From Heritagella_A intestinalis (GTDB taxonomy: Bacteria > Bacillota > Clostridia > Oscillospirales > Acutalibacteraceae), in the NCBI GenBank assembly GCA_904418995.1, contig CAJFQF010000003.1, positions 186,001 to 250,000 on the forward strand: DNA of 64,000 nucleotides, in the 5' to 3' direction. Positions 1-7,624 of this stretch are shown one piece after another. How positions within the stretch are numbered: the first letter of the stretch is position 1; the number at the start of each line of letters is the position of its first letter. A program made the translations under genes and the position numbers. The notes under the pieces were generated by a model, which had not been told where the DNA came from, searched no databases, and worked only from the letters and a program-made list of their open reading frames with translations.

Positions 1-1
1 C

Positions 2-556
2 AGCCGGTATCTCTGCAGGCTTTTGCGCCACCATCCGGAAGCGGCCGGCATTACCCTGGACGCCCACGGCTGGGCGGATGTGGAGGAGCTCATTGCCAAA
101 GTGAACCCCACGCACCCCTTAGACCGGGCGCTGTTGGAGGAAATCGTCCGCACAGATAATAAGCAGCGGTATTCTTTTAATGCGGACCACAGCAAAATCC
201 GGGCCAACCAGGGCCATTCCATCCCGGTGGATGTGGAGCTGGAAGAAGCGGAGCCGCCGGAAATCCTCTGGCACGGCACTGGGGAAAAGTATGTGGCCTC
301 TATTGAGGAGAAAGGCCTTTTGCCCAAGTCCCGGCTGTATGTCCACTTGTCCGGGGATACGGAAACCGCCCGGAAGGTGGGGGCCCGTCACGGCCGGCCG
401 GTGATCTTCCGGGTTCTCAGCGGGGAGATGGCCCGGGCAGGCTATCGGTTTTACCGCTCGGTGAACGGGGTGTGGCTCATCAAGGCGGTGCCGGTGCAGT
501 ATTTGGAGATTGCCCATGAATTGCAGAACACAGGCAGCGGGGAAGCCTCCTCATAA
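2..556 (+). CDS. kptA: RNA 2'-phosphotransferase KptA/Tpt1 (5' end outside window)
   Basis: The frame is open to the left edge, so the start codon lies upstream; the visible part begins with the family's N-terminal stretch (SRYLCRLLRHHPE, then LDAHGWADVEELI). Family knowledge: Tpt1/KptA moves a 2'-phosphate from RNA to NAD+, giving ADP-ribose 1''-2'' cyclic phosphate. Its substrate in bacteria, which lack the yeast-type tRNA splicing, is not settled. Visible motifs are the winged-helix-like N-terminal part, the RANQGHS segment (catalytic Arg and His), LWHGTGEKY and VHLSGD of the NAD-binding lobe. The C-terminus is complete and is followed at once by a strong terminator. A first in-frame TTG at position 23 falls inside the conserved N-terminus and is not a believable start. 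Confidence 0.93.
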   Translation, partial: SRYLCRLLRHHPEAAGITLDAHGWADVEELIAKVNPTHPLDRALLEEIVRTDNKQRYSFNADHSKIRANQGHSIPVDVELEEAEPPEILWHGTGEKYVASIEEKGLLPKSRLYVHLSGDTETARKVGARHGRPVIFRVLSGEMARAGYRFYRSVNGVWLIKAVPVQYLEIAHELQNTGSGEASS

Positions 557-562
557 GCCCTT

Positions 563-593
563 GCGGGCGGCTGAGAACCGCCGCCCGCTTTTT
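563..593 (+). terminator. Intrinsic terminator after kptA
   Basis: A 9-bp GC-rich stem (GCGGGCGGC with GCCGCCCGC) with an 8-nt loop is followed by TTTTT, 7 nt after the kptA stop codon. Confidence 0.88.
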
Positions 594-666
594 GCGGCCA
601 AAAGGGGGGAAGGAAACGGCCTGAAAAACTTTTTTGAAAAAATTCAAAAAAAATCGAAAAAAGGTA

Positions 667-698
667 TTGACAGATGGTGATTCGAGTGGTAATATAAT
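667..698 (+). promoter_or_regulatory. Sigma-A promoter of the tRNA cluster
   Basis: TTGACA at 667-672 is followed 17 nt later by TAATAT (690-695), overlapping TATAAT at 693-698 (20-nt spacer). The first tRNA begins about 40 nt downstream, and no gene lies between. Confidence 0.7.
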
Positions 699-738
699 AC
701 TCGCGCTGTGAGTCACGGCGAAAACGAGTCAAGGACAT

Positions 739-814
739 AGGGGCATAGCTCAGTTGGTAGAGCAGCGGTCTCCAAAACCGCGTGCCGAGGGTTCGAGCCC
801 TTCTGCCCCTGCCA
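739..814 (+). tRNA. tRNA-Trp (anticodon CCA)
   Basis: Cloverleaf is readable by eye: acceptor AGGGGCA pairs with TGCCCCT, the anticodon stem GCGGT/ACCGC holds the loop CTCCAAA, and the T-arm contains GTTCGAG. The 3' CCA is encoded. First of three tRNAs in one unit. Confidence 0.97.
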
Positions 815-817
815 GAT

Positions 818-894
818 GGCCCGGTAGTTCAGCTGGTTAGAACGCTAGCCTGTCACGCTAGAGGTCGACGGTTCGAGCCCGTTCCGGGTCGCCA
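818..894 (+). tRNA. tRNA-Asp (anticodon GTC)
   Basis: Acceptor GGCCCGG pairs with CCGGGTC (one G-U pair). The anticodon loop is CTGTCAC, giving GTC. T-loop GTTCGAG is present and 3' CCA is encoded. It lies 3 nt after tRNA-Trp. Confidence 0.97.
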
Positions 895-898
895 TTAT

Positions 899-974
899 GC
901 TGCTATGGCTCAGTAGGCAGAGCACATCCTTGGTAAGGATGAGGTCACCAGTTCGAATCTGGTTAGCAGCTCCA
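899..974 (+). tRNA. tRNA-Thr (anticodon GGT)
   Basis: Acceptor GCTGCTA pairs with TAGCAGC. Anticodon stem CATCC/GGATG holds the loop TTGGTAA, so the anticodon is GGT. 3' CCA is encoded. Last tRNA of the unit, directly followed by a terminator. Confidence 0.97.
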
Positions 975-1012
975 AAAAAGATGCAGGTTTGCAAAAGCCT
1001 GCATCTTTTTTT
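975..1012 (+). terminator. Terminator of the tRNA cluster
   Basis: AAGATGCAGG pairs with CCTGCATCTT around a short loop and is followed by a run of T residues. It starts at the 3' end of tRNA-Thr. Confidence 0.92.
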
Positions 1013-1042
1013 GCATATCCGGTGGTTTTTGGGAGGAAGCCT

Positions 1043-2257
1043 ATGAATCCTGTATTTTCCCGCAGGGACTACGGAAAGTCCCTGGTGTTCGTCCTCTCCC
1101 TGCTGGCTGTGGGCTATCTGCTCTATCACACCCTGGCCGGCGGCACGCTCCTTACACAGAATGTGTATGACAGTTATGCCCTGCAGGCCCAAAACTGGCT
1201 CCACGGCCGAATCGACATCGAAAAAGGCGTTTCCTACACCTGGCTGGAGCTGGCGATTTACCAGGGGCGCTATTATCTCTCGTTTCCGCCCCTTCCCAGC
1301 CTCTGCAGCCTTCCTTTTGTCTGGCTCTTTGGAAGTTCCCCTTCCAACCTTCTCATCGCCCTGTGGGCCATGGGAGGCTTTGTCTGCGTGTTTGGCTGCT
1401 TCTATGCCAAGGGCTACCCGCCGCATCTCTGCGCCTTCTGGGGCTTTTTCTTCACCTATGCCACCAACCTGGCGGAGTTCTCCCGGAGCGGCGGCGTGTG
1501 GTTCCAGGCCCAGGCCCTGCACTTCTTCTTGTGCATGGGAGCCCTGTGGGCCCTGTGCGCGGGGCGCAGGAACCTCTGCCTGGTCCTTTTCGCCCTGGCG
1601 GTGGGGTGCCGCCCCTTTGCCGCTGTGTATCTGCTGGCGGCAGGCGTCTATTTCCTGTGGCAGGGGAAGCGGCAAGGGGCGCGCTTTTGGCAGACCCTCC
1701 GGGGCCTTTGCCCGGGGATTCTGGCGGTGCTGGCCGTTGCCGGGGCCATGATGGCCTATAACCAGGCCCGGTTTGGGAATCCCCTGGAGTTTGGCCACAA
1801 CTATCTGCCGGAGTTTACCCAAAGCCAGTATGGGCAGTTCCATTTTTCCTATTTTCTGCCCAACCTTTTGCAGCTGTTCCGATTGCCCAGCCTCACCCCG
1901 TCCCTGGCCGTGGAATTCCCCCTGTTCAATGGCTTCCTCTTTTTTGCCGTGAACCCGGTGTTTATTGTGTGGGCGGTGCGGCTTTTCCGGCAGCGGCGGG
2001 CGGAAAACGGCCGCCTGGCCCTGGTGTTCTCCCTGGGGTCGTTTTTGGCGGTGCTGGCGGCGCTGTGCCTCCACAAGACCATGGGCGGCTGGCAGTTCGG
2101 CGCCCGGTATACGGTGGATTTGCTCCCCGCCTGCCTGCTGGGGCTGTGCCTGGTCCGGCAGCCGCCGCCCAGCCAGTGGGAGCGCTGGCTCTGCGCTTTT
2201 GGTGGGATGGTCAATGTGTTCGGCGCCGTCTATATGCTCCTCCAGGAAATGGGTTGA
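1043..2257 (+). CDS. Polytopic membrane protein, glycosyltransferase-39/PMT-like topology
   Basis: A 404-residue protein with about nine to eleven hydrophobic segments and no soluble domain; I do not recognise a named family. Its layout (TM1, then a long first extracytoplasmic loop with charged and aromatic residues, then packed TMs) resembles integral-membrane glycosyltransferases of the GT39/ArnT kind, but no acidic catalytic motif can be assigned, so this is only a suggestion. The ATG at 1043 is chosen because GGGAGGAAG lies 5-11 nt upstream. A frame extension to 989 would start inside the preceding tRNA terminator. The gene stands alone, and the next unit has its own promoter at 2310. Confidence 0.75.
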   Translation: MNPVFSRRDYGKSLVFVLSLLAVGYLLYHTLAGGTLLTQNVYDSYALQAQNWLHGRIDIEKGVSYTWLELAIYQGRYYLSFPPLPSLCSLPFVWLFGSSPSNLLIALWAMGGFVCVFGCFYAKGYPPHLCAFWGFFFTYATNLAEFSRSGGVWFQAQALHFFLCMGALWALCAGRRNLCLVLFALAVGCRPFAAVYLLAAGVYFLWQGKRQGARFWQTLRGLCPGILAVLAVAGAMMAYNQARFGNPLEFGHNYLPEFTQSQYGQFHFSYFLPNLLQLFRLPSLTPSLAVEFPLFNGFLFFAVNPVFIVWAVRLFRQRRAENGRLALVFSLGSFLAVLAALCLHKTMGGWQFGARYTVDLLPACLLGLCLVRQPPPSQWERWLCAFGGMVNVFGAVYMLLQEMG

Positions 2258-2309
2258 GGCGCTGCAGGGCGAAAAAGCGGTTTTTTTACAGTTTTTCATA
2301 GGCAGGGGC

Positions 2310-2338
2310 TTGACAGGGGAGGGGGAAATCGGTATAAT
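2310..2338 (+). promoter_or_regulatory. Promoter of rpsU
   Basis: Consensus TTGACA (2310-2315), 17-nt spacer, consensus TATAAT (2333-2338). A perfect match to the vegetative sigma-factor promoter, fitting a ribosomal protein gene. Confidence 0.93.
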
Positions 2339-2404
2339 AACCTGTGTGATTCTTTACAAAGATTACTGATAACCCCTGCCTGGTGGCGGATGGGAGGGAA
2401 ATAA

Positions 2405-2581
2405 ATGGCTGAAATCAGAATCAAGGACAACGAGTCTCTTGACAGTGCTCTGAGACGCTTCAAGAAGCAGTGCGCCCGTTCCGGCGTAATCGCTGAAGTG
2501 CGTAAGAGAGAGGCTTATGAGAAGCCCTCTGTCAGACGCAAGAAGAAGTCCGAAGCTGCGCGCAAGCGTAAGTATCGCTAA
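2405..2581 (+). CDS. rpsU: Ribosomal protein bS21
   Basis: A 58-codon ORF, too short for most ORF-length cut-offs, reads MAEIRIKDNESLDSALRRFK and ends in a Lys/Arg-rich tail (RRKKKSEAARKRKYR). This is the bS21 signature and usual length. bS21 is a small-subunit protein near the mRNA exit/anti-SD region. GGGAGGGAAATAA precedes the ATG. It has a consensus promoter and its own terminator, so it is monocistronic here, whereas in many Firmicutes it sits with yqeY or the phoH group. Confidence 0.97.
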   Translation: MAEIRIKDNESLDSALRRFKKQCARSGVIAEVRKREAYEKPSVRRKKKSEAARKRKYR

Positions 2582-2610
2582 GCTTTGGTTTTGCGGACAA
2601 TGGGATGATG

Positions 2611-2638
2611 AAAAAGCGGGCTGCCGGCCCGCTTTTTT
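2611..2638 (+). terminator. Terminator of rpsU
   Basis: AAAAAGCGGGC and GCCCGCTTTTTT form a stem around a short loop, 30 nt after the rpsU stop. Confidence 0.92.
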
Positions 2639-2665
2639 ACTGTGCAGATGATGGAAGGAGCCTCT

Positions 2666-3199
2666 ATGAAGCGATTGTATCCCACCAAGGCCCTGCACCG
2701 GGTAACGGAGATTACCCCGGAGCTGCTGGAAGCCATGGGAGTCCGGGGCCTGCTGCTGGATGTAGACGACACTTTGTCCAGCCATGGCTCCCAAACGCCC
2801 TGGCCCGGCGCTGTGGAATGGGCGGCGGAGATGACGCAGAAGGGGTTCCGGCTGCTGATCCTCTCCAATAACACTGGAAAGCGGGTAGCGCCCTTTGCCG
2901 CGCAGTTCGGCCTGCCATGGCTCTCCCGGGCGGCAAAGCCCCTGCCGGTAGGTTATCTCCGGGGGGCGCGGCGGCTGGGGCTTCCTCTTTGCCAGTGCGC
3001 CGCCGTAGGGGATCAGGTATTCACGGATATTCTGGGAGCCGGCTTGTGCGGGATGCAGTCCATCCTGCTGGACCCCATTGACGATAACCCGGAGCGGTTC
3101 CCCCGCCGGCGCCGGTGGGAGCAGTCTATCCGCCGGGAAGTCGTGGCCCGTGAAAGGACAAAGGCGCGCAGAGAAGGCACAAAGGGAGGTCAGGAATGA
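2666..3199 (+). CDS. yqeG: YqeG family HAD-IIIA phosphatase
   Basis: A 177-residue HAD-superfamily protein. Motif I LLLDVDDTL supplies the nucleophile and acid/base aspartates, motif II is the LSNN Ser/Asn, and motif III/IV is the GDQVFTDILGA segment typical of YqeG. Substrate is not known for the family; members are often linked to ribosome or shikimate genes. The start at 2666 is chosen for GGAAGGAG 7 nt upstream, since earlier in-frame ATG/CAG codons at 2642 have no SD. The Arg-rich C-terminus overlaps the first codon of aroQ by 4 nt, suggesting coupled translation. Confidence 0.9.
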   Translation: MKRLYPTKALHRVTEITPELLEAMGVRGLLLDVDDTLSSHGSQTPWPGAVEWAAEMTQKGFRLLILSNNTGKRVAPFAAQFGLPWLSRAAKPLPVGYLRGARRLGLPLCQCAAVGDQVFTDILGAGLCGMQSILLDPIDDNPERFPRRRRWEQSIRREVVARERTKARREGTKGGQE

Positions 3200-3639
3200 T
3201 GGCAAAGAAAAATGTGTTGGTCCTCCTGGGGCCCAACCTGAACATGGTGGGCATCCGGGAAAAGGGTGTGTATGGCAATGAGTCCGAAGAGAGCATTGAG
3301 CGGCAGATCCGGGAGGAAGCTGAGAAGCTGGGCTATCATTGCGAAATCTTCCAGTCCAACTGGGAGGGGGCCCTCATTGATAAGATCCACGAGGCCCGGG
3401 AAAGCTATCAGGGCGTTATCCTCAACGCAGGGGCCCTGACCCATTACAGCTATGCCCTGCGGGACGCCATCGCCTCGGTGCCCATCCCCTTTGTGGAAGT
3501 CCACATGAGCAACATCCACGCCCGGGAGGAATTCCGGCATACCTCCGTGATTGCGCCGGTGTGTGCCGGCCAGATCTGCGGCTTTGGCAAAAACAGCTAT
3601 TTTTTGGCCCTGGCTGCGCTGAAAAACCTGATGGAATAA
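3196..3639 (+). CDS. aroQ: Type II 3-dehydroquinate dehydratase
   Basis: A 147-residue dodecameric-type enzyme of the shikimate pathway that converts 3-dehydroquinate to 3-dehydroshikimate in the cytoplasm. Recognised by LLGPNLNMVG at the N-terminus, the active-site loop with YGNES, NAGALTHYSYALRDA, and EVHMSNIHAREEFRHTS with the catalytic His and Arg residues. Length equals the family norm. The ATG at 3196 overlaps the yqeG stop; an equally usable second ATG at 3199 is 9 nt from GGGAGG. It is probably co-transcribed with yqeG. Confidence 0.96.
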   Translation: MMAKKNVLVLLGPNLNMVGIREKGVYGNESEESIERQIREEAEKLGYHCEIFQSNWEGALIDKIHEARESYQGVILNAGALTHYSYALRDAIASVPIPFVEVHMSNIHAREEFRHTSVIAPVCAGQICGFGKNSYFLALAALKNLME

Positions 3640-3777
3640 GCCGGCTGCTGGGGGTTTCCCCATCAGGCCGGGGGTTTCTTGGGTTTTCAGCAAGAATATG
3701 CTTGAAAAAAAGCCGGAAATATTATAGACTATATAGAGCAAGATACAGCAAGTAATTTTGATTTTGGAGGACTGTTT

Positions 3778-4335
3778 ATGATTACAGCAGGCGATTTCAG
3801 AAATGGCGTCACCTTTGAAATGGACGGCAATGTCTATTCTATTATCGAGTTTCAGCACGTGAAGCCCGGCAAGGGCGCGGCTTTTGTCCGCACCAAGATC
3901 CGCAACGTGATCTCCGGCGCCGTGACGGAAAAGACCTTCAACCCCAACGACAAGTACCCCACCGCTTTCATTGAGAGAAAGACCATGCAGTACCTGTATG
4001 AGGACAGCTCCCTGTACTACTTCATGGACATGGAGACCTTTGAGCAGATCCCCATCAGCGAGTCCATCCTGGGGGATAACTTCAAGTTCGTGAAGGAGAA
4101 CATGGAGTGCACCGTCCTTTCCTACAAGGGCAATGTCTTTGGCGTGGAGCCCCCGAACTTTGTGGAGCTGCAGGTTACCAAGACTGATCCCGGCTTCAAG
4201 GGCAACACCGCTACCAACGCTACCAAGCCCGCTACTCTGGAGACCGGCGCTGAGATTAAGGTTCCCCTGTTCATCGATGAGGGCGAAATGATCCGCATCG
4301 ATACCCGCACCGGCGAGTACATGGAGCGCGCATAA
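3778..4335 (+). CDS. efp: Translation elongation factor P
   Basis: A 185-residue EF-P with the three beta-barrel domains of the family. The N-terminal KOW-like domain carries the tip loop HVKPGKGAAF, whose Lys (about residue 32) is the site modified in many bacteria. The C-terminal OB domain ends with GEMIRIDTRTGEYMERA, the usual terminus. EF-P relieves ribosome stalling at polyproline. TTGGAGGAC lies 6-12 nt before the ATG. No modification enzyme (EpmA, EarP or YmfI-type) is in this window. Confidence 0.97.
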   Translation: MITAGDFRNGVTFEMDGNVYSIIEFQHVKPGKGAAFVRTKIRNVISGAVTEKTFNPNDKYPTAFIERKTMQYLYEDSSLYYFMDMETFEQIPISESILGDNFKFVKENMECTVLSYKGNVFGVEPPNFVELQVTKTDPGFKGNTATNATKPATLETGAEIKVPLFIDEGEMIRIDTRTGEYMERA

Positions 4336-4403
4336 GTTTTTCGAATATTTCTGCATTTTGCATAGACACTATTTTCAATTTCCGTAAAGGGAGGTTATTC
4401 AGG

Positions 4404-4868
4404 ATGAGCATGACAGAAAAAGTTGCCTATCTCCGCGGCCTGCTGGAGGGCATGGATCTGGACAAGGACAAGAAGGAAGTCAAGATCATCGAAGCCGTTA
4501 TCGACGTTCTGGACGATATGGCTGCCACCGTTTCCGAGCTGGAAGAGGGCTATCAGGATATGGCCGACCAGCTGGACGAAGTGGACGCTGATCTGGGCGA
4601 TCTGGAAGAAGAGTTCTACGGCTGCGGCTGTGAGGACGACGACGAATGTGACTGCGGCTGCGATTGCTGCGGCGACGAAGACGACTTTGATTTTGACGAG
4701 GAGGATATGGACGACTGCTATTATGAGGTCACCTGCCCCTCCTGCAACGAGACCATCTGCCTGTCTGAGGACCTGATCGCTGAGGGGAAGATCGACTGCC
4801 CCAACTGCGGTGAGACTCTGGAGTTTGATATGGACGACGTGGAGGCAGAAAATCCCAGCGTCGAATAA
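4404..4868 (+). CDS. CD1247-type clostridial protein with acidic Cys-rich linker and zinc ribbon
   Basis: A 154-residue protein whose N-terminal 60 residues (EKVAYLRGLLEGMDLD, VIDVLDDMAATVSELEEG) match the conserved helical domain known in databases as the CD1247 N-terminal domain, a clostridial family of unknown function. Residues about 72-100 are nearly all Asp/Glu with clustered Cys (GCGCEDDDECDCGCDCC). The C-terminal part is a CPSC...CPNC zinc ribbon. An SD (AAAGGGAGG) precedes the ATG. It sits just after efp and ends with a terminator. I propose a metal-binding protein, but function is unknown. Confidence 0.8.
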   Translation: MSMTEKVAYLRGLLEGMDLDKDKKEVKIIEAVIDVLDDMAATVSELEEGYQDMADQLDEVDADLGDLEEEFYGCGCEDDDECDCGCDCCGDEDDFDFDEEDMDDCYYEVTCPSCNETICLSEDLIAEGKIDCPNCGETLEFDMDDVEAENPSVE

Positions 4869-4880
4869 TTCCGTTTCGAA

Positions 4881-4924
4881 AAAAGGGGCCCTGCTTGTTC
4901 AGCGGAATAAGCAGGGCCTCTTCG
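4881..4924 (+). terminator. Terminator after the CD1247-type gene
   Basis: GGCCCTGCTT (4887-4896) pairs with AAGCAGGGCC (4909-4918); a weak TCTTCG tail follows and an A-run precedes it. Confidence 0.7.
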
Positions 4925-5036
4925 CAAACCTTACAGGAAGATTCCCGGCCTTGCCGCCGGAAGAGAAACACTACACACCGGAGGGGCCGTTTGTTTCGGC
5001 GGGCCTTTTCCGGCCCAGAGGCGGGAGTTATCGAGT

Positions 5037-6980
5037 ATGAAAAAGAAAAAACGATCATCCTTTTTTTATGTTCTTCCCCAAATCCTCCTGGATATTTTCT
5101 GCGTCTATATCAGCTACTATATGACCCTGGTCATCCGCATCTCCGACCGGAGCGAGACCCCTTGGAGCCGGATTGTGTATATGGAGGCTTTCCATACCAT
5201 TATACCCTGGTCCCTGCTGATTTGCGCCATTGTCTTTCTCCTATTCCGGTTTTACCGGATTATGTGGGAATTTGCCAGTGTGGATGAACTCATGCAGATT
5301 GTGTTGGGGGTGACGGTGGCCTGTGTCCTCGTCACCCTGATGGGCTATTCCCTGTTGGGCGATAACCGGCGTTTCCCCAACAGCGTATACCTCAGCGCTT
5401 GGCTGCTGGCCATGGTGCTCATTGGCGGCTGGCGCCTTGTCTACCGGGTGATTCACAAGGCCCGGCGGAAGGGGCAGCGGGAGGTTCCCAAGGAAGAAAA
5501 AACCCGGGTTATGGTAATAGGGGCCGGGGAAATGGGCTCTATGGTCATCAAGGAAATGCATAACGCCCTGGAGAGCCGGTCAGTGCCTGTGTGCGCTATC
5601 GACGACGACCCCGGCAAAAAAGGTATCCGCATCCACGGGGTAAAAGTGGTGGGGGGAAGGGATAGTATCCCCCGCATGGTGGTACGGTATAACATCGACC
5701 AGATTGTGTTTGCCATCCCATCGGTGAAGAACAGCGAAAAGCAGGAAATCCTCAGTATTTGTGCCAAAACCGGCTGCCAGCTGAAGACGGTGCCGGCTTT
5801 ATATGAGATTATGGAGCAGGGAGAGCACGCCTCCTACCCCATCCGGGATATTGACATCCTGGACTTGCTGGGCCGGGACGAGGTGCAGCTCAATGTGGAG
5901 GAAATCAGCGGTTATCTGGAAGGGAAAACCGTGCTGGTTACCGGCGGCGGCGGTTCCATTGGCTCGGAGCTGTGCCGGCAGATTGCCTTGTTCCACCCCA
6001 AAAAGCTCATTATCTTCGATATTTACGAAAATAACGCTTATGACGTGCAGAATGAGCTGCTCATGCGCCACAAGGACTTGAATTTAGAAGTGCTCATTGG
6101 TTCTGTCCGGGACAAGGGCCGTGTGAACCACATCTTCCAGGTGTGCCGCCCGGATGTGGTGTTCCACGCAGCGGCCCATAAGCATGTGCCCCTCATGGAG
6201 CTGAGCCCCGGGGAAGCCGTGAAGAACAATGTGTTCGGCACCCTCAATGTGGCCCAGGCCGCCAACGAGTTCGGTACCCGGCGCATGGTGCTCATCTCCA
6301 CGGATAAGGCGGTGAATCCCACCAACGTCATGGGGGCCACCAAGCGCATTTGTGAGCTGATTATCCAGTATTTCAGCCGGCGGAGCACCCGCACGGAGTA
6401 TGCGGCGGTGCGGTTTGGCAATGTGCTGGGCAGCAACGGCAGCGTGATTCCTCTGTTTAAAAAGCAGATTGCCGCCGGCGGCCCGGTGACCATCACCCAC
6501 CCGGAGATCATCCGCTACTTCATGACCATCCCCGAGGCAGCCCGGCTGGTAATCCAGGCTGGCGGCATGGCCAAAGGCGGGGAGATTTTCGTCCTGGATA
6601 TGGGCGAGCCGGTGAAGATTCTGGATTTGGCCCGGAATATGATTCGCCTGTCGGGGTTTGAGCCGGATGTGGATATTAAAATCGAGTATATTGGCCTGCG
6701 TCCCGGGGAAAAGCTTTATGAAGAGCTGCTTCTGGACAGCGAGGGCAAATGCGAGAAAACGGCTCATGATTTGATCTATATTGGCAGCCCCATCGCTTTT
6801 AATGAGGAAACCTTCCTCAAGGAGCTGGAAGAGCTCCGGGGATGCGCTGGTGTGGATAATGTCCGGATGATGGAGATTATCCATCAGCTGGTGCCTACCT
6901 ATTCCGGCCATGCGGAGAAAAACGACGCTCTGGCCAGAGAAGAAGCCCAGCAGGCGGAAAAAGTAGAAATGACATCCTAA
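5037..6980 (+). CDS. Membrane-bound nucleotide-sugar 4,6-dehydratase (CapD/FlaA1/PglF family)
   Basis: A 647-residue polysaccharide-biosynthesis protein. Four N-terminal TM helices (about residues 10-135) are followed by a Rossmann domain with VIGAGEMGS (about 160), then an extended SDR domain starting VLVTGGGGSIGSEL (about 300). The catalytic region STDKAVNPTNVMGATK has Met in place of the SDR Tyr, as is normal for this family, and keeps the Lys. Members remove water from UDP-GlcNAc or a related sugar at C4/C6 to start synthesis of diacetylated or deoxy sugars for capsule or glycoprotein. No partner aminotransferase lies in the window. A well-formed terminator follows at once. Confidence 0.93.
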   Translation: MKKKKRSSFFYVLPQILLDIFCVYISYYMTLVIRISDRSETPWSRIVYMEAFHTIIPWSLLICAIVFLLFRFYRIMWEFASVDELMQIVLGVTVACVLVTLMGYSLLGDNRRFPNSVYLSAWLLAMVLIGGWRLVYRVIHKARRKGQREVPKEEKTRVMVIGAGEMGSMVIKEMHNALESRSVPVCAIDDDPGKKGIRIHGVKVVGGRDSIPRMVVRYNIDQIVFAIPSVKNSEKQEILSICAKTGCQLKTVPALYEIMEQGEHASYPIRDIDILDLLGRDEVQLNVEEISGYLEGKTVLVTGGGGSIGSELCRQIALFHPKKLIIFDIYENNAYDVQNELLMRHKDLNLEVLIGSVRDKGRVNHIFQVCRPDVVFHAAAHKHVPLMELSPGEAVKNNVFGTLNVAQAANEFGTRRMVLISTDKAVNPTNVMGATKRICELIIQYFSRRSTRTEYAAVRFGNVLGSNGSVIPLFKKQIAAGGPVTITHPEIIRYFMTIPEAARLVIQAGGMAKGGEIFVLDMGEPVKILDLARNMIRLSGFEPDVDIKIEYIGLRPGEKLYEELLLDSEGKCEKTAHDLIYIGSPIAFNEETFLKELEELRGCAGVDNVRMMEIIHQLVPTYSGHAEKNDALAREEAQQAEKVEMTS

Positions 6981-6993
6981 TACAGCGAGTTTG

Positions 6994-7035
6994 GCAGGAA
7001 GAGAGGCTTTGCGGCTTTTCTTCCTGCTTTTGTTT
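6994..7035 (+). terminator. Terminator of the CapD-family gene
   Basis: GCAGGAAGA (6994-7002) pairs with TCTTCCTGC (7019-7027), followed by TTTTGTTTTG. Confidence 0.9.
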
Positions 7036-7039
7036 TGTA

Positions 7040-7469
7040 TGGGCAGTTGGAAATCGAAATTGTTTTATAGGCAGAAAATATGCAATACTATTTTTTAAAA
7101 GTATCACTTTTTTCAAAATTTGCCGCAATTCCTTTTTTGTAAGTGAGTTCTCCCAGAAAAAGAGAGAAGAATCGCCCGTTCTAAACTTTGCATAAATTTT
7201 ACATGGCCGGAGAGAGGGAAGTTTGAAAGGTACTTTTATATGAAAGGAAATGAAAGGAACTTTTTTTACTATTAGAGATAAGCAAATAATATTTTGGAAG
7301 TTTGTAAATTCTAATTTTCGATTTCAAAAGCGATAAATGTATAAATTTATAATTATGAATTTTTTTGATGGAAAAGAAGAATAAATACATAAAATAATCT
7401 TTTTAACTTGGCGCAAAAGAGAAAAAATGACGAAAAATAAAGAAAATCCGGCTTTTTCCCCTTGGAGTG
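7040..7469. other. AT-rich gene-free stretch upstream of the GT2-YfhO-GtrA operon
   Basis: About 430 nt that are strikingly AT-rich compared with the surrounding coding DNA, with many A/T runs. Only short, SD-less ORFs of unlikely composition occur on the minus strand. I see no RNA gene or repeat in it. Confidence 0.6.
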
Positions 7470-7498
7470 TTTTCAGAAAAGGGATAGGGTGGTATAAT
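7470..7498 (+). promoter_or_regulatory. Promoter of the GT2-YfhO-GtrA operon
   Basis: TTTTCA at 7470-7475, 17-nt spacer, consensus TATAAT at 7493-7498. It leaves a leader of about 120 nt before the start codon. Confidence 0.7.
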
Positions 7499-7624
7499 AA
7501 CCGTAGTTTTGCCATCCCGCAGATGCCGAAAGTGCAGTGCGAAAATTTGCGCTTCTAACAAGTATGGGAGCTTTGTTGGCAGTCAAAAATCAAGAAGTGA
7601 AATACTGAAGAGGAGATGCAGGCA

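Noticed and set aside
845..2299. Long minus-strand frame of 484 codons opposite the membrane protein gene
   Set aside because: It runs through two tRNA genes, is extremely rich in Gln, His, Pro and Ala, and mirrors a well-supported gene. GC-rich codon use creates such frames.
3702..3735. Promoter of efp (TTGAAA with TATAGA or TATATA)
   Set aside because: Spacing is 15 or 22 nt and several registers compete, so no single promoter can be supported.
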